Assembly (NCBI RefSeq): GCF_013488225.1
Contig: NZ_CP041239.1
Location: forward strand, 372,001-436,000
Direction: 5' to 3'
From: Sinorhizobium mexicanum
GTDB lineage: Bacteria; Pseudomonadota; Alphaproteobacteria; Rhizobiales; Rhizobiaceae
Length of the DNA: 64,000 bases
The notes under the pieces: model-generated
The model's input: the letters and a program-made list of their open reading frames with translations, nothing else
Database searches by the model: none
What the model was told of the DNA's origin: nothing
Made by a program: the position numbers and the translations under genes
Shown: positions 1 to 8,883 of the stretch, piece by piece
How positions within the stretch are numbered: the first letter of the stretch is position 1
How the letters are laid out: each line of letters opens with the position of its first letter

Positions 1-2
1 AA

Positions 3-689
3 TTGCCAATGGATGGGGATCTTCGCGGTGTTTATGTCTATTTCCATGGGTTCAAGAGCTCCGCCAAGTTGCAGATGGAGCAGCGCTCGTTGGTAAACAT
101 GACGCTCGCCCACCATCTTGCGTATGTTGCGGTCGATGGGATCGGCGGAAGCTGGTCCTTTCCCAATGGCGCCCGACCTGGACGAGACGAAAAGACCTTC
201 GTGGGCGACGTTTTTGATGATCTGAGAAATCGATATGGGTTTACACCAGATAAGACCGTGATCGGTGGCTTCTCGATCGGGGCCTCGAGGGCTTGGTACA
301 CGGCCTGCGAACAGGGCGAGAGAACGGCAGCGATGGTAACGTTCTCCGGCGTGTTCTGGAATCCGCTTCCCAAGGCCAGTGACTGCGTCACCGGCATTCC
401 GCCGATGGTGCATTTCCATGGGACGGCAGACCGGACATTCCCACTCGCAGGGCGCGCCGTCGGAGCGGATTCTCATCAAGGCGACGCTTTCAAGAGCATG
501 GCGATCATGCGCGAACGGGCTAAGTGCAATATTAAGGACACCAAAAAAATCACGCTGGATGGCATCCTTTGTAGCAGCGTCCCTGACTGTCTCCGCGGTG
601 ACCTCATCATGTGCATCCATAACGGCGGCCACAAGGCTCGCGCCGATTGGCTTGATGCCGGCCTGACGGCTGTCGGCTTTCCAAAATGA
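3..689 (+). CDS. alpha/beta hydrolase (esterase/depolymerase-like), 5' end outside window
   Basis: A 228-residue open frame that is still open at the left edge of the window, so the true start and any signal peptide probably lie outside. The fold is shown by an early HGF oxyanion-type strand (about residue 15), the nucleophile elbow GFSIGAS (Ser about 91), an acid candidate in HGTADRTFP and a late His in NGGHKARADW. This order Ser-Asp-His is that of alpha/beta hydrolases of the dienelactone hydrolase / LpqC-like esterase group. Two or more Cys pairs in the C-terminal half would suit an exported enzyme. The substrate cannot be told. It runs convergently to the CoA-transferase gene and seems unrelated to it. 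Confidence 0.6.
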   Translation: MPMDGDLRGVYVYFHGFKSSAKLQMEQRSLVNMTLAHHLAYVAVDGIGGSWSFPNGARPGRDEKTFVGDVFDDLRNRYGFTPDKTVIGGFSIGASRAWYTACEQGERTAAMVTFSGVFWNPLPKASDCVTGIPPMVHFHGTADRTFPLAGRAVGADSHQGDAFKSMAIMRERAKCNIKDTKKITLDGILCSSVPDCLRGDLIMCIHNGGHKARADWLDAGLTAVGFPK

Positions 690-1113
690 GGACTGTCGCT
701 TACGGCGAATACTAGCATGTCCAGCGTAACAATGTCTTAGCGTCAAAAAATACTGCGCACCGGGATTCTGATTGGCGAAAATGCCAGGGTTCCTGCGAGC
801 GACACGCTCGCGTTGCGTGAAGTGGACCGTTCCCGGCGCCTGGCGTCAATGGAGTGCTGTGACGCTCATGACGTCCAAGTATTTGGTTCTCAATTATTGC
901 ACTAGAATAGCCATGACCCGCATACCGAATTCCCCACCAAATCGCCCGAGCCGTCTGCGTTGTTGTCGGACGGCGTTGCTGCGGGAGCTGAATGGGTTAG
1001 TCGAGCAAGCGACTGCAGCTAGATGGGGTCGAGGTTTTTGTTGGACTGCCGACCTGTTGCAGAAGTAGTCTATGGCAGTAAGCTTTTGCGAAGCATGGTC
1101 GACTGGCACGACC
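690..1113. other. intergenic, no recognisable gene
   Basis: This 424-base gap lies between two convergent genes. I see only short frames in all six readings, none with family features or a convincing ribosome site, and no clear hairpin with a T tail. Confidence 0.5.
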
Positions 1114-2370
1114 TTATCCCTTCGAAGCCTGCCGTTCACTTCGACGTTCATCCATGTTTACGTCGGAGTTGCGCATCTCGATTTGCGAAAGCTCCGAAAG
1201 GATATCGTCGCGATCTTGATCGACATGCGGTGGAGGTCGGTCGAAACGCACCGGCGTTGCCGACATCTTGAGGGGATTTCCGAGAAGTCGCAGGGGGCGC
1301 CCGTCCTGCGTGTGCATCTCGACCACCATCTCGCGCGCCACGGTTTGCGGATAGGAAACGACCTGGTCGATCGTCGCCACCCGACCGGCGGGAGTTTCGG
1401 CGGCAATGAGACGCAGCTCCCAGTTTTCCGCCGTGTCCTTTTTTAACGCCTCGGTGACAAGCTGGTCCAGCGCTTCGATATTCACCACTCTGTCACGATT
1501 GCGAGCGAAGCGTTCGTCGTTGACTAGCTCCGGCGCGCCGATGGCCTCGCAGAAACGGGCAAACTGCTGATCGTTTCCGACTGCAATCGCTATTTCGCCA
1601 TCAGCCGTCGTGAAAGTCTGATAGGGAGCGATGTTCGGATGCCTGTTTCCGATCCTTCCAGGCACTTTGCCGGACGTCAAATAGTTAGTTGCGGCATTGA
1701 TGAGCCATGCGACCTGCGCATCGTAAAGCGCCAGATCGATATATTGGCCCTCGCCCGTGCGGTCGTGATGGCGAAGGGCGGCCAGAATGCCGACGGTCGC
1801 GTACATGCCGCACATGACATCGGCGATTCCCATGCCAACCTTGACCGGCCGTCCCCCATCCGCATCGCTCTCGCCGGTGATGCTCATGACACCGCCCATC
1901 GCCTGGATCAGGAAATCGTAGCCGGTGCGATCGGCGCAGGGGCCTGTCTGGCCGAAGCCGGAAATCGCGCACCAGACGATATCCGGCTTTATCTTCCTGA
2001 TATCGTCATAGCCGAGGCCGCGGCGCGCAAGGTCTCCCCGCTTGTAGTTCTCGACGACGACGTCCGAAATGGCGGCCAATCTCTTGACTAGGGCGACACC
2101 ATCGTCGCTTGCGAGATCAATCGCGATTGATCGCTTGTTGCGGTTGGCCGAGAGAAAATAGGCGCTGAGATCGCTGTCGCTTCCATCGGCATTCGGCGCG
2201 AAGGGCGGGCCCCAGCTGCGGGTATCGTCGCCGACATCGGGCCGCTCGACCTTGATGACCTGTGCGCCCAGGTCGGCGAGGAGCTGTGTCGCGGTCGGGC
2301 CCGCAAGGATGCGTGAGAGATCTAGAATACGCAGTCCTTCGAGGCTGGCGGGTTTCCGATGGTCAGTCAT
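1114..2370 (-). CDS. CaiB/BaiF family (class III) CoA-transferase
   Basis: The product (418 aa, usual for the family at about 400) starts SLEGLRILDLSRILAGP, the typical N-terminus of formyl-CoA:oxalate and related CoA-transferases. It continues with GAQVIKVERPDVGDDTR, a Ser-Ala-Asn-Arg-Asn-Lys segment, VVENYKRGDLARRGLGYDD carrying the family's catalytic Asp region, and YDFLIQAMGG. These enzymes move CoA between carboxylic acids through an aspartyl anhydride. The ATG at 2370 is preferred over the upstream TTG because GAGG lies just ahead. Its start is 7 bases after the OpgC-like gene stop, so the two are surely co-transcribed. Substrate specificity (oxalate, succinate, carnitine or other) cannot be read from the sequence. 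Confidence 0.85.
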   Translation of the reverse strand: MTDHRKPASLEGLRILDLSRILAGPTATQLLADLGAQVIKVERPDVGDDTRSWGPPFAPNADGSDSDLSAYFLSANRNKRSIAIDLASDDGVALVKRLAAISDVVVENYKRGDLARRGLGYDDIRKIKPDIVWCAISGFGQTGPCADRTGYDFLIQAMGGVMSITGESDADGGRPVKVGMGIADVMCGMYATVGILAALRHHDRTGEGQYIDLALYDAQVAWLINAATNYLTSGKVPGRIGNRHPNIAPYQTFTTADGEIAIAVGNDQQFARFCEAIGAPELVNDERFARNRDRVVNIEALDQLVTEALKKDTAENWELRLIAAETPAGRVATIDQVVSYPQTVAREMVVEMHTQDGRPLRLLGNPLKMSATPVRFDRPPPHVDQDRDDILSELSQIEMRNSDVNMDERRSERQASKG

Positions 2371-2377
2371 CAACGCC

Positions 2378-3472
2378 TCACGATTTCCAGGGAGAAAGTT
2401 TGAACCAACGAACCAGATAGGCGGTACCGATAAGTGTTGCGAACCCGATCAGGTTACCGACCACTTCGGCGCAGATCGTGCGGCCGGCATGATCGAGCGC
2501 GATGCCGATCGGCTGGGCGATCACCATGCCGGTTATAAAGACGGCAAGCGATTGCTGGCCGACGACGGATAAGACCCGAACGACCGGACCGCGCAGCCGC
2601 GATCCCCTTTCGCCGACCAGATGGACGGCAATGTAGCAGAGCGCCATGAAGTGAATGAAGCGCAGCAGGCCGAAATCGGTTTTGTCGGTCAGCGGAGCGA
2701 TGCGCGCCGCAGCCATCTGGAAGAAGGGATGAGCTTCCTGGAAACGGACCCACGCGAAGGGCACCGTCACGATCACGAAGACGATTGCGAGCGACATCAG
2801 CCGGCGATCGTAGCCCGGCGCCGGTAGGACGCCGCGCATCAGGAAGAAACCCGTGAAGAACAGAAATTGCCAGCCGAAGGGATCGAAGAACCAGGAGCGA
2901 TCCGACCACGGTTCAGCGGGCAGCCGTGTGAGGCCGAACTGTGCGGCTAACCACAGCAGGATCATCAAGACGAACGGCAGGGAGCGATCGACTTTCGAAG
3001 CAAGGATCATCAGCGGCATCAGCACCAGGATGACGATGTACATCGGAAGGATATCGAAATAGTTCGGCACGTAAGTCAGCATCAGCAGCCCGACCAGCAG
3101 ATGGCCAGGATCCTTCATGAAGGGTACGAGGTTCAGGCTGTCGACATAGGTGACACCGTCATAGCGCGTTCCCGCGACTACCATGATGGCTGCCACTACG
3201 ATGAAGATGACGACATGAGCCCAGAAGATCTGCCAGATGCGCTGGGCGACGCGGGCGATGAGAACGAACGCACCGCTACGGTCGAAAGTCGAACCGAAAG
3301 CAATGGCGCAAGCCATTCCCGATTGGAAGACGAACATCTCCGTGGCGTCCGAGAAACCGAAACGCGCCGGAATCCACAAAGCCCAGCCGTCGTTTGGTAT
3401 GTGCGCCAGAAGAATGATGAGCATGCCGACACCGCGGAAGAAGTCCAGTCGCGGATCGCGCAGGCGTTTCAC
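2378..3472 (-). CDS. OpgC-family integral membrane acyltransferase
   Basis: Starting at GTG 3472 gives 364 residues beginning MKRLRDPRLDFFRG, the usual start of rhizobial OpgC-domain proteins. An earlier ATG at 3619 exists, but it would overlap the upstream gene by over 100 bases and add a low-complexity Ser/Pro leader, so I reject it. About ten hydrophobic segments follow, with IPARFGFSDATEMFVFQSG after the first. OpgC proteins transfer acyl groups, succinyl in the described case, to periplasmic glucans from the inner membrane. It sits between a TPP enzyme and a CoA-transferase in one apparent operon, which suggests these supply or tune its acyl-CoA donor; that link is inference. Confidence 0.8.
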   Translation of the reverse strand: MKRLRDPRLDFFRGVGMLIILLAHIPNDGWALWIPARFGFSDATEMFVFQSGMACAIAFGSTFDRSGAFVLIARVAQRIWQIFWAHVVIFIVVAAIMVVAGTRYDGVTYVDSLNLVPFMKDPGHLLVGLLMLTYVPNYFDILPMYIVILVLMPLMILASKVDRSLPFVLMILLWLAAQFGLTRLPAEPWSDRSWFFDPFGWQFLFFTGFFLMRGVLPAPGYDRRLMSLAIVFVIVTVPFAWVRFQEAHPFFQMAAARIAPLTDKTDFGLLRFIHFMALCYIAVHLVGERGSRLRGPVVRVLSVVGQQSLAVFITGMVIAQPIGIALDHAGRTICAEVVGNLIGFATLIGTAYLVRWFKLSPWKS

Positions 3473-3506
3473 CTTCTGGGGGACCGGCTGTGAGGTCAGG
3501 CTCGGT

Positions 3507-5135
3507 TCAGAAGGCGCCGTCGTATGCGCGTGCGTCGAACCTGCAGGCGATAACCGTAAAGCTTGCTCGTTCGCCGGCAGCCTCAAGCTCGTCGCGGAAG
3601 GCATTTGCATTCTCCACATTTACGCCATGACCACCGAAACCCCGTGCGACGGCAGCAAAGTCAGTTTCACCGAGAGTGACGCCGGCCGGGGGTAGTCCGG
3701 CGGATGCTTGTTTGAGTGCGATCAAGGCAAGGGAGCGGTCTTGGAACACCACGATAGTGACCGGCAGCTTGAGGTCGCGGATGGTGGCGAGCTCGCCGAT
3801 GCCCATCTCAAGGCCCCCGTCGCCTATGACCGCAAAAACTTTCCGGGACGGATCAGCGACTTTGGCACCAATGGCCAGCGGCAGCGCCGCGTTCATGGTG
3901 CAAAATCCTGCCGATTGCAGCAACGAGAGTGGTTTGGTCGCCACCCATTTCTGTGAGAGGAGGATGCGATGGGCACCGCTGTCGACAGTCACCAGCCCGT
4001 CGTCGCCCGCCATCTGGTTCAGCAGATCAACGATCGCGTGAGGACCCCAGGGCTGCCTGGTTGAAAAGATGCCCTGAAGATCGGATTTCGCGGCGGCGGG
4101 CTCACCGCCCGACCAGCCTTTGCGCGCAACGACAGAGCCGGCCAACGCCTGCAGCACTGTGCGGGGGGCGGCTGCAATTCTTATGCCGGCATGGTGCATG
4201 CCGTGGTCTGAAACGGCATTGGTGATATCGACCAGTTTTGATGGATCTTCCACGAAATCCAGCCAGCCGAGCCGCATTTCGATCGGATCATAGCCAATCA
4301 TCAGCACGAGGTCTGATTCTCGCGCGAGATTCAGGAGGACCCGATCGGCAAGAGGGGAAAGACCGGCCGCCCCGAGCGACAACGGATGATCTTCCGGCAG
4401 AACGCCTTTTGCCTTGTATGTGGTGAGGACAGGTGCCTCGATCGTCTCGGCAAGTTGCTTGAGCGCCGGACCAGCATGTCCGCGCGCCGCTTCGAAACCG
4501 ACGATGATCAGTGGCCGCTCGACCGCGGCAATCCGATCGGAGAGTCGACGAATGGCGGGATCGGTCACAGCAACCGACGGCACGAACCGCAGCGGTGGCA
4601 CAACGCCACCATAGTTAGGGCTCGCAAGCGCCGCCACGGCCGGTGACAGATCGATATGGACGGGGCCGGCCGGTTCCGCGGTGGCAATCGCCAGTGCCCG
4701 GGCAACCGTCGAGGCCACACTATCCGGCTCGATCTCGAACGACGCCTTTACCAGCGGGCGCAGCAATTGCGCATGGTCGATAACCTGATGCGTATAGCGT
4801 GCACGGGTCGCTCGATCGACAACCCCCGAAATGACGACGAGCGGGATGCGTTCCTGTAGCGCGTCGGCGATGCCGTTGACAGCGTTCGCGAGGCCTGGGC
4901 CGATGGTCGTGACTAAGAGCTCGGGCGTTGCGCTGATCACGCTCGCGCCAGCGGCCATGATCGCAGCGGGCGTCTCATGGCGCGCCAGGTGAAAAGCGAT
5001 CCCTGCAGCCTGCAGCGCATCGATCAGAGTGACGACTTCACCGCCGGGCACGCCAAACCCGTGGCGAACGCCATGGGCGTGAAGTGTTCTGGCGAGGACA
5101 TCGGCGACACGATTGAAGCTTGTGGTTTGGGACAT
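3507..5135 (-). CDS. thiamine diphosphate-dependent acetolactate synthase-like enzyme
   Basis: A 542-residue protein with the three-domain layout of the POX/acetolactate synthase family. The N-terminal pyrimidine-binding domain has GVPGGEVV and the catalytic Glu in ARHETPA (residue 54); a central domain includes PLIIVGFEAARG; the C-terminal diphosphate domain has GDGGLEMGIGELATI near residue 437. The usual paired Asn after GDG is replaced by the stretch VVFQDRSL, so it is not a standard acetolactate synthase and may be a decarboxylase or lyase of another 2-oxo acid. ATG 5135 is chosen over GTG 5144; neither has a strong ribosome site. It is 34 bases upstream of the OpgC gene and belongs to the same leftward operon. 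Confidence 0.8.
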   Translation of the reverse strand: MSQTTSFNRVADVLARTLHAHGVRHGFGVPGGEVVTLIDALQAAGIAFHLARHETPAAIMAAGASVISATPELLVTTIGPGLANAVNGIADALQERIPLVVISGVVDRATRARYTHQVIDHAQLLRPLVKASFEIEPDSVASTVARALAIATAEPAGPVHIDLSPAVAALASPNYGGVVPPLRFVPSVAVTDPAIRRLSDRIAAVERPLIIVGFEAARGHAGPALKQLAETIEAPVLTTYKAKGVLPEDHPLSLGAAGLSPLADRVLLNLARESDLVLMIGYDPIEMRLGWLDFVEDPSKLVDITNAVSDHGMHHAGIRIAAAPRTVLQALAGSVVARKGWSGGEPAAAKSDLQGIFSTRQPWGPHAIVDLLNQMAGDDGLVTVDSGAHRILLSQKWVATKPLSLLQSAGFCTMNAALPLAIGAKVADPSRKVFAVIGDGGLEMGIGELATIRDLKLPVTIVVFQDRSLALIALKQASAGLPPAGVTLGETDFAAVARGFGGHGVNVENANAFRDELEAAGERASFTVIACRFDARAYDGAF

Positions 5136-5219
5136 TGAGATCACGCTGCTAACGAGTTTTCATTTGGGACAGCCTGCCCGGCGGATATTGAACCGGGCAA
5201 GCCGCCTCCATGGCACTTT

Positions 5220-5702
5220 CTAGCGTTCCATCAGGCGCACAACGAACGCGATGACGGTACCGAACAGGATATGGCCGATCAGCGATGCCCAGGTCAGCGT
5301 GATGAAACCAAGAAACGGGGGCAGACCGGCAAAGAGGTGCGCCATCACGTAGAGGGCGAAGATCCAGAGACCGGTTCCGAACCCGATACCGGTGAGCAAT
5401 AAAGGCAGCGTCGGGAAGATCAGGCGTTGGAGCGGGCGGGCGATAAAGAGATAGCCGATCGGATAAAAGATAATGCCGACGACGGCATGGATGGATTCTG
5501 CGAGCAGCAGGTTGTTGAACCCAAATACCGACTGAACGAGGGCCGCTGGCTCAAGCGGGCCACCAACCAACAGGGGCGTGAACAGGCGTGCCCAGATTTC
5601 CCAGGTGACGTCGGCTGCAAGGCCGGCAAGCACGATTATGCGGCCGAGGCTCGGCTGAATTTCTGGAAAGATATTTGTCTTGTTCATTTCCACCAGCGAC
5701 AT
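5220..5702 (-). CDS. small integral membrane protein, function unknown
   Basis: A 160-residue protein with about four strongly hydrophobic segments (around residues 20-45, 65-90, 95-120 and 130-155), an inner-membrane protein. I do not recognise a named family. AAGGAG stands eight bases before the ATG. It lies 28 bases after the TPR gene and 84 bases before the TPP enzyme start on the same strand, so it is likely part of the same five-gene transcript. Confidence 0.6.
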   Translation of the reverse strand: MSLVEMNKTNIFPEIQPSLGRIIVLAGLAADVTWEIWARLFTPLLVGGPLEPAALVQSVFGFNNLLLAESIHAVVGIIFYPIGYLFIARPLQRLIFPTLPLLLTGIGFGTGLWIFALYVMAHLFAGLPPFLGFITLTWASLIGHILFGTVIAFVVRLMER

Positions 5703-5730
5703 GGCATCGCTCCTTCATTGATGGGGAAGT

Positions 5731-7059
5731 TCAGGCAGACAATCTCATGCCGACCGAGCGCTCGATGGACTTGAAAAGCCGGTCGTCGGCCTTGAGCTTT
5801 TGACGGATATGACCGATGCGGGAGACGGCCGCGTTATCGCCTCCGGCGCCAACTGCCTTGGCAAGAGCTAGGACGAAGAAATCGCGCTGGGCGTTGCTCC
5901 CGCCAATTTTGGGAAGATTGGCGACCATGCGGTCGATCATCTGGCGATCAGCGGGCGCGCCGATCCCGGCGAGGACGCGGGCCATCGGGGCGCCGATTTC
6001 TGCCGCCACGCGCGCCTGGTCGCCCGTGCCGAGCGCCTTTGCGTCGATCTCGGCCACCAACGCGGCGGTGCCCTCACGTTCGCCGACAGCAACCATAGCC
6101 GCAAGATTATGAAGTGCCGCAAAAATCAAAGTCGTATCGGAACGTCGGCGATAAGCGATTTCCGCAACGTCCATCCACCTCTCGCCGACGTGGACCCTCG
6201 ATTGCTCCAGGCGCCACAGCAGCGACACGGCGTTTGCCATGTCGCGGAAATCGTCAGTCCGTTGCGGTCGAATCTCGTCGTCGTAGATCTCCAAAACGCG
6301 ATCATGATCGCCCCGCTCCAGGTGCAGCAGAGCGAGATGCCAAGCCATGTGGAAGGAGAAATTGTTGCAGCGCGACCATGCTTTGCGGCTCCCTTCCAGC
6401 CAGTCGATCCCTTCAGAAGTATCACCGCGCATTTCGAAGACATGCGAGACGGCATGCAGACCCCAGGAATCATCCGGCTGGAGCGCTACGGCACGCTGGC
6501 CAGCGTCAAGTGCCTCGGCATAGCGCCCGTGCTCCTCAAGGGCGAACGCGTGGCAGCCAAGAAGGAAACCCGCGGCCCGTCCGCCGGCATCCAGATTCTG
6601 GACAGCTCTCGTGCTAGCCTTCAGCATTCCCGCAGCGTCGCCAAGCATGAAGCGCAGGGCCTGCGAAATCTTGAAAGGCAGGAACGTGGCCGGCCGATCC
6701 TCATAGCCGCAATCAAGAATATCCGCGGCTCGAGAAAAGGAACCGTCGACCGCAACCTCCAGTGCTTTTACGAGAATACGCTCGTCGTCGGTACCGCCGG
6801 CGTTCGCTGCAAGAGCCGCGCGTGCACCCTCCAATGCTGAGGCGGCGATAATGCTCATTTCCGAACGTGCAAGGATAAGATTGGCGAACCCTTTCAGAGC
6901 ATGGCCCGCGATGTGCTGGGGATCGGCGGCAAGCGTTGCCTTTAGCGCCAAGCCGGTGTTGGGACGGTGCGTCGCCAGTTCGAAGACAGCGGTTTCGAAG
7001 GCCCGCAGTGCCATTGGGTTATCGCTGCTGGTTGCCAGATCGTATGCATCGAATTTCAT
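5731..7059 (-). CDS. tetratricopeptide repeat protein, TTC38-like
   Basis: The product has 442 residues when started at the ATG preceded by AAGGAG. It is made of alpha-helical pairs with the pattern of TPR repeats, for example HGRYAEALDAGQRAVALQPDD and the following WGLHAVSHVFEMRGDT segment. The conserved HAVSHVFEMRG and FHMAWHLALLHLE blocks are those of the TTC38 family of soluble proteins, whose biochemical role is not settled. It is the first gene of the leftward run ending in the CoA-transferase. A sequence resembling the ECF promoter seen in front of the sigma gene lies upstream. Confidence 0.75.
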   Translation of the reverse strand: MKFDAYDLATSSDNPMALRAFETAVFELATHRPNTGLALKATLAADPQHIAGHALKGFANLILARSEMSIIAASALEGARAALAANAGGTDDERILVKALEVAVDGSFSRAADILDCGYEDRPATFLPFKISQALRFMLGDAAGMLKASTRAVQNLDAGGRAAGFLLGCHAFALEEHGRYAEALDAGQRAVALQPDDSWGLHAVSHVFEMRGDTSEGIDWLEGSRKAWSRCNNFSFHMAWHLALLHLERGDHDRVLEIYDDEIRPQRTDDFRDMANAVSLLWRLEQSRVHVGERWMDVAEIAYRRRSDTTLIFAALHNLAAMVAVGEREGTAALVAEIDAKALGTGDQARVAAEIGAPMARVLAGIGAPADRQMIDRMVANLPKIGGSNAQRDFFVLALAKAVGAGGDNAAVSRIGHIRQKLKADDRLFKSIERSVGMRLSA

Positions 7060-7129
7060 CTTCTGCTCCTTGATGAGGGACGCCATCCGGTTCCCTTGGG
7101 TCTGCTTTCAGGCGTCCGACAGAGGTTTT

Positions 7130-7155
7130 TACGGTTGCATCGGCATGTTCGTTAC
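7130..7155 (-). promoter_or_regulatory. candidate ECF-type promoter of the TPR-OpgC-CoA-transferase operon
   Basis: On the minus strand GTAACG is followed, after exactly 16 bases, by CGTA, about 70 bases before the TPR gene start. This is one base off in each half from GTAAC(C/A)-N16-CGAA, which is seen upstream of the ECF sigma gene and, from memory of the SigF/NrsF system of Caulobacter, is that group's promoter type. No expression evidence is available. Confidence 0.35.
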
Positions 7156-7268
7156 AGAACGCCGCGTTTTTTTTCGCACCCGCAGCAAGTTTGAAACTCG
7201 AGCTAAAGAGATCTTGAAAATTTTAAAACATCTGTAACAAAACTGCCGAAGGGAACTTGTTTGCTCAC

Positions 7269-7460
7269 ATGATCCTCGATTAGGTGCTGGACGCGCAGGC
7301 AGTCGTCGACGACGTGTTGAAGCGGCCGTTTATCATGTTCGGCATGGCGGGACTGCTGGCGCTTACCGTGACCTCCAACAGTTTCTCGGTCCGGCGACTT
7401 GGCAAGAAATGGATATGGCTGCATCGCTTGGTTTATATCATCGCCGCCTTGCGTCCTGCC
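7269..7460 (+). pseudogene. msrQ-like remnant (membrane haem subunit of the periplasmic methionine sulfoxide reductase)
   Basis: The translated stretch [17 protein letters not shown] followed by [18 protein letters not shown] has the order seen in MsrQ/YedZ, where DILKRPYI is followed by a loop and RRLGRRWQRLHRLVY. Both flanks are missing: an in-frame stop lies at 7281-7283 and the downstream sequence loses similarity after about 7460. No msrP partner is present. The neighbouring cytochrome b561 gene fits an old redox-repair locus, but the remnant cannot make a working protein. Confidence 0.55.
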
Positions 7461-7641
7461 GACGCCGGTCGCGCCGGCGTCATACTGCCGGGTGTCCGGC
7501 GTTTGAGGCTCGGGTCACCGATCCCGTTTCACCATGGCCCAGATCGCCGCCGTCGCTCCCCCCCGTCGCCTGCCGGCGTATTGCTAACGCAACCCGAAAT
7601 CATAGGGAAAACGTCTCACCGCAGTAGCTCGGACCAGTCAT

Positions 7642-8181
7642 TCATCCGCCCGGAGCCATCGACTGAAAGACTTCGTCGCGTAGATAGAAGTGGTGGAAGA
7701 GAGCCGCGGCTGCATGCACGCCGGCAACCCATAGGATGACGTTGCCGAGGGTGGCGTGTATTTCCATGATCGACTGCCCCAGTCCATGCGCCTCCGCGAT
7801 CTGGGGGGCGATGTCGAAGCCGAGAAGGGTGACGGGAAGCCCCTCGAGCCAGGTACCGAGCACCGCAGTTGCCGGAATCGCGACGAGGAGCGCATAAAGC
7901 GCGATTTTGACGAGCTTCGCGGCCGCAGCCATCCATCGCGCCATCGGCTGCTTCGCGGGCGCACCGTCGATCAGCCGCCATAGCAGCTGCAGCACGACGA
8001 CAATGAAGACGAGCACCCCGAGCGTCTCGTGAATCCTGCGGAGCCCATCCGCGGCGGCGGAATAGAGCGAATAGCGATCGCCCTTGCTCAGCATATAGGT
8101 GGCGAGAACCAGCATGACAGTCAGCCAATGGAAGGCCTGGGCGCCGGCGCCGTAGCGAGAGGAAGTGCTGCGCAAACCCAT
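7642..8181 (-). CDS. cytochrome b561 family protein
   Basis: The 179-residue product has four membrane segments with haem-ligand His candidates in the right places: AFHWLTVML in the first, [13 protein letters not shown] in the second, [13 protein letters not shown] in the third and [11 protein letters not shown] in the fourth. This is the YceJ-like cytochrome b561 type, a small di-haem inner-membrane electron carrier between the quinone pool and an unknown partner. It faces an msrQ remnant and lies 1.4 kb from the ECF sigma-NrsF locus, a setting often tied to oxidative stress. The start is taken as given; the ribosome site is weak. Confidence 0.85.
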   Translation of the reverse strand: MGLRSTSSRYGAGAQAFHWLTVMLVLATYMLSKGDRYSLYSAAADGLRRIHETLGVLVFIVVVLQLLWRLIDGAPAKQPMARWMAAAAKLVKIALYALLVAIPATAVLGTWLEGLPVTLLGFDIAPQIAEAHGLGQSIMEIHATLGNVILWVAGVHAAAALFHHFYLRDEVFQSMAPGG

Positions 8182-8842
8182 TATCTAACTCCGATCTTAG
8201 CCCGTCGCAGCGGTTGATGAACAGTGGCGGCGCGTCGCCAGAGATTTGAGCGCTTGGTAAGCTTGCCGGTTCCCCCCGGCGTCCAACTTCACCTTATGAC
8301 GAACCCATTGCCCAGGGGTCCTCAATCGGTGTCCGAGCGTCCGGCACTCTTCAACCCGGACTGTAAGAGGGAATGGTCATCGTAGCGGTCGCGGAGATTG
8401 GGGGCGTTCGACAAAAAGCAACTGCCGGTTAGCTTCGTTCCGTCGTGCTCACAACCGACGAAGGGGCGGAAGTCCGCGCCGGCAATCGCCGTGCGGCAGC
8501 ACGGTAACCTGAAGGATCGTGATGTCAGGGGACCTGTCGGAAGGCTCCGGCTTGCGTAGCCGGTGTAGTACTCGCGGTCAAATTAGATAAATTCAGGGGC
8601 GACATTAATCGAGCAGGAGAGTGCTCTCGCAGGAAGGGGAACTAATAAATCGAAGTATCATCAATTCAGAAGTTCTACGACGTCGGCGGGCGCGCTCGCC
8701 TCGGATTTATTGGTTCGCTCGGAAAGCTCCTGTTCGAGATTCATTTGGATTTAATCGCTTCTGTTCGGCCGCATCAAAGGACCTAGACGCCGATTGTTGT
8801 TTTAAATCGCACGTTATAAAATGGAGGGCGCAAAGTCAGCGG
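8182..8842. other. long intergenic region between cytochrome b561 and TetR genes
   Basis: About 660 bases without a frame that looks coding. Short pieces with coding-like composition occur near 8340-8560, but I recognise no family. The right end holds the TetR operator described separately. Confidence 0.4.
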
Positions 8843-8871
8843 GCATAAATTGGCTGCCGGTCAATTTATGC
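8843..8871. promoter_or_regulatory. perfect inverted repeat upstream of tetR-type gene, likely operator
   Basis: GCATAAATTG and CAATTTATGC form a perfect 10-base inverted repeat around a 9-base spacer, ending 12 bases before the regulator's ATG. TetR proteins bind such dyads as dimers, often in their own promoter, so autorepression is the simplest reading. I saw no second copy near the cytochrome b561 gene. Confidence 0.6.
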
Positions 8872-8883
8872 GAGGTGAGGCGA

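Noticed and set aside
7203..7240. GTAACA near 7235 on the plus strand as an ECF promoter of the msrQ remnant
   Set aside because: The CGAA that follows is only seven bases away instead of 16.
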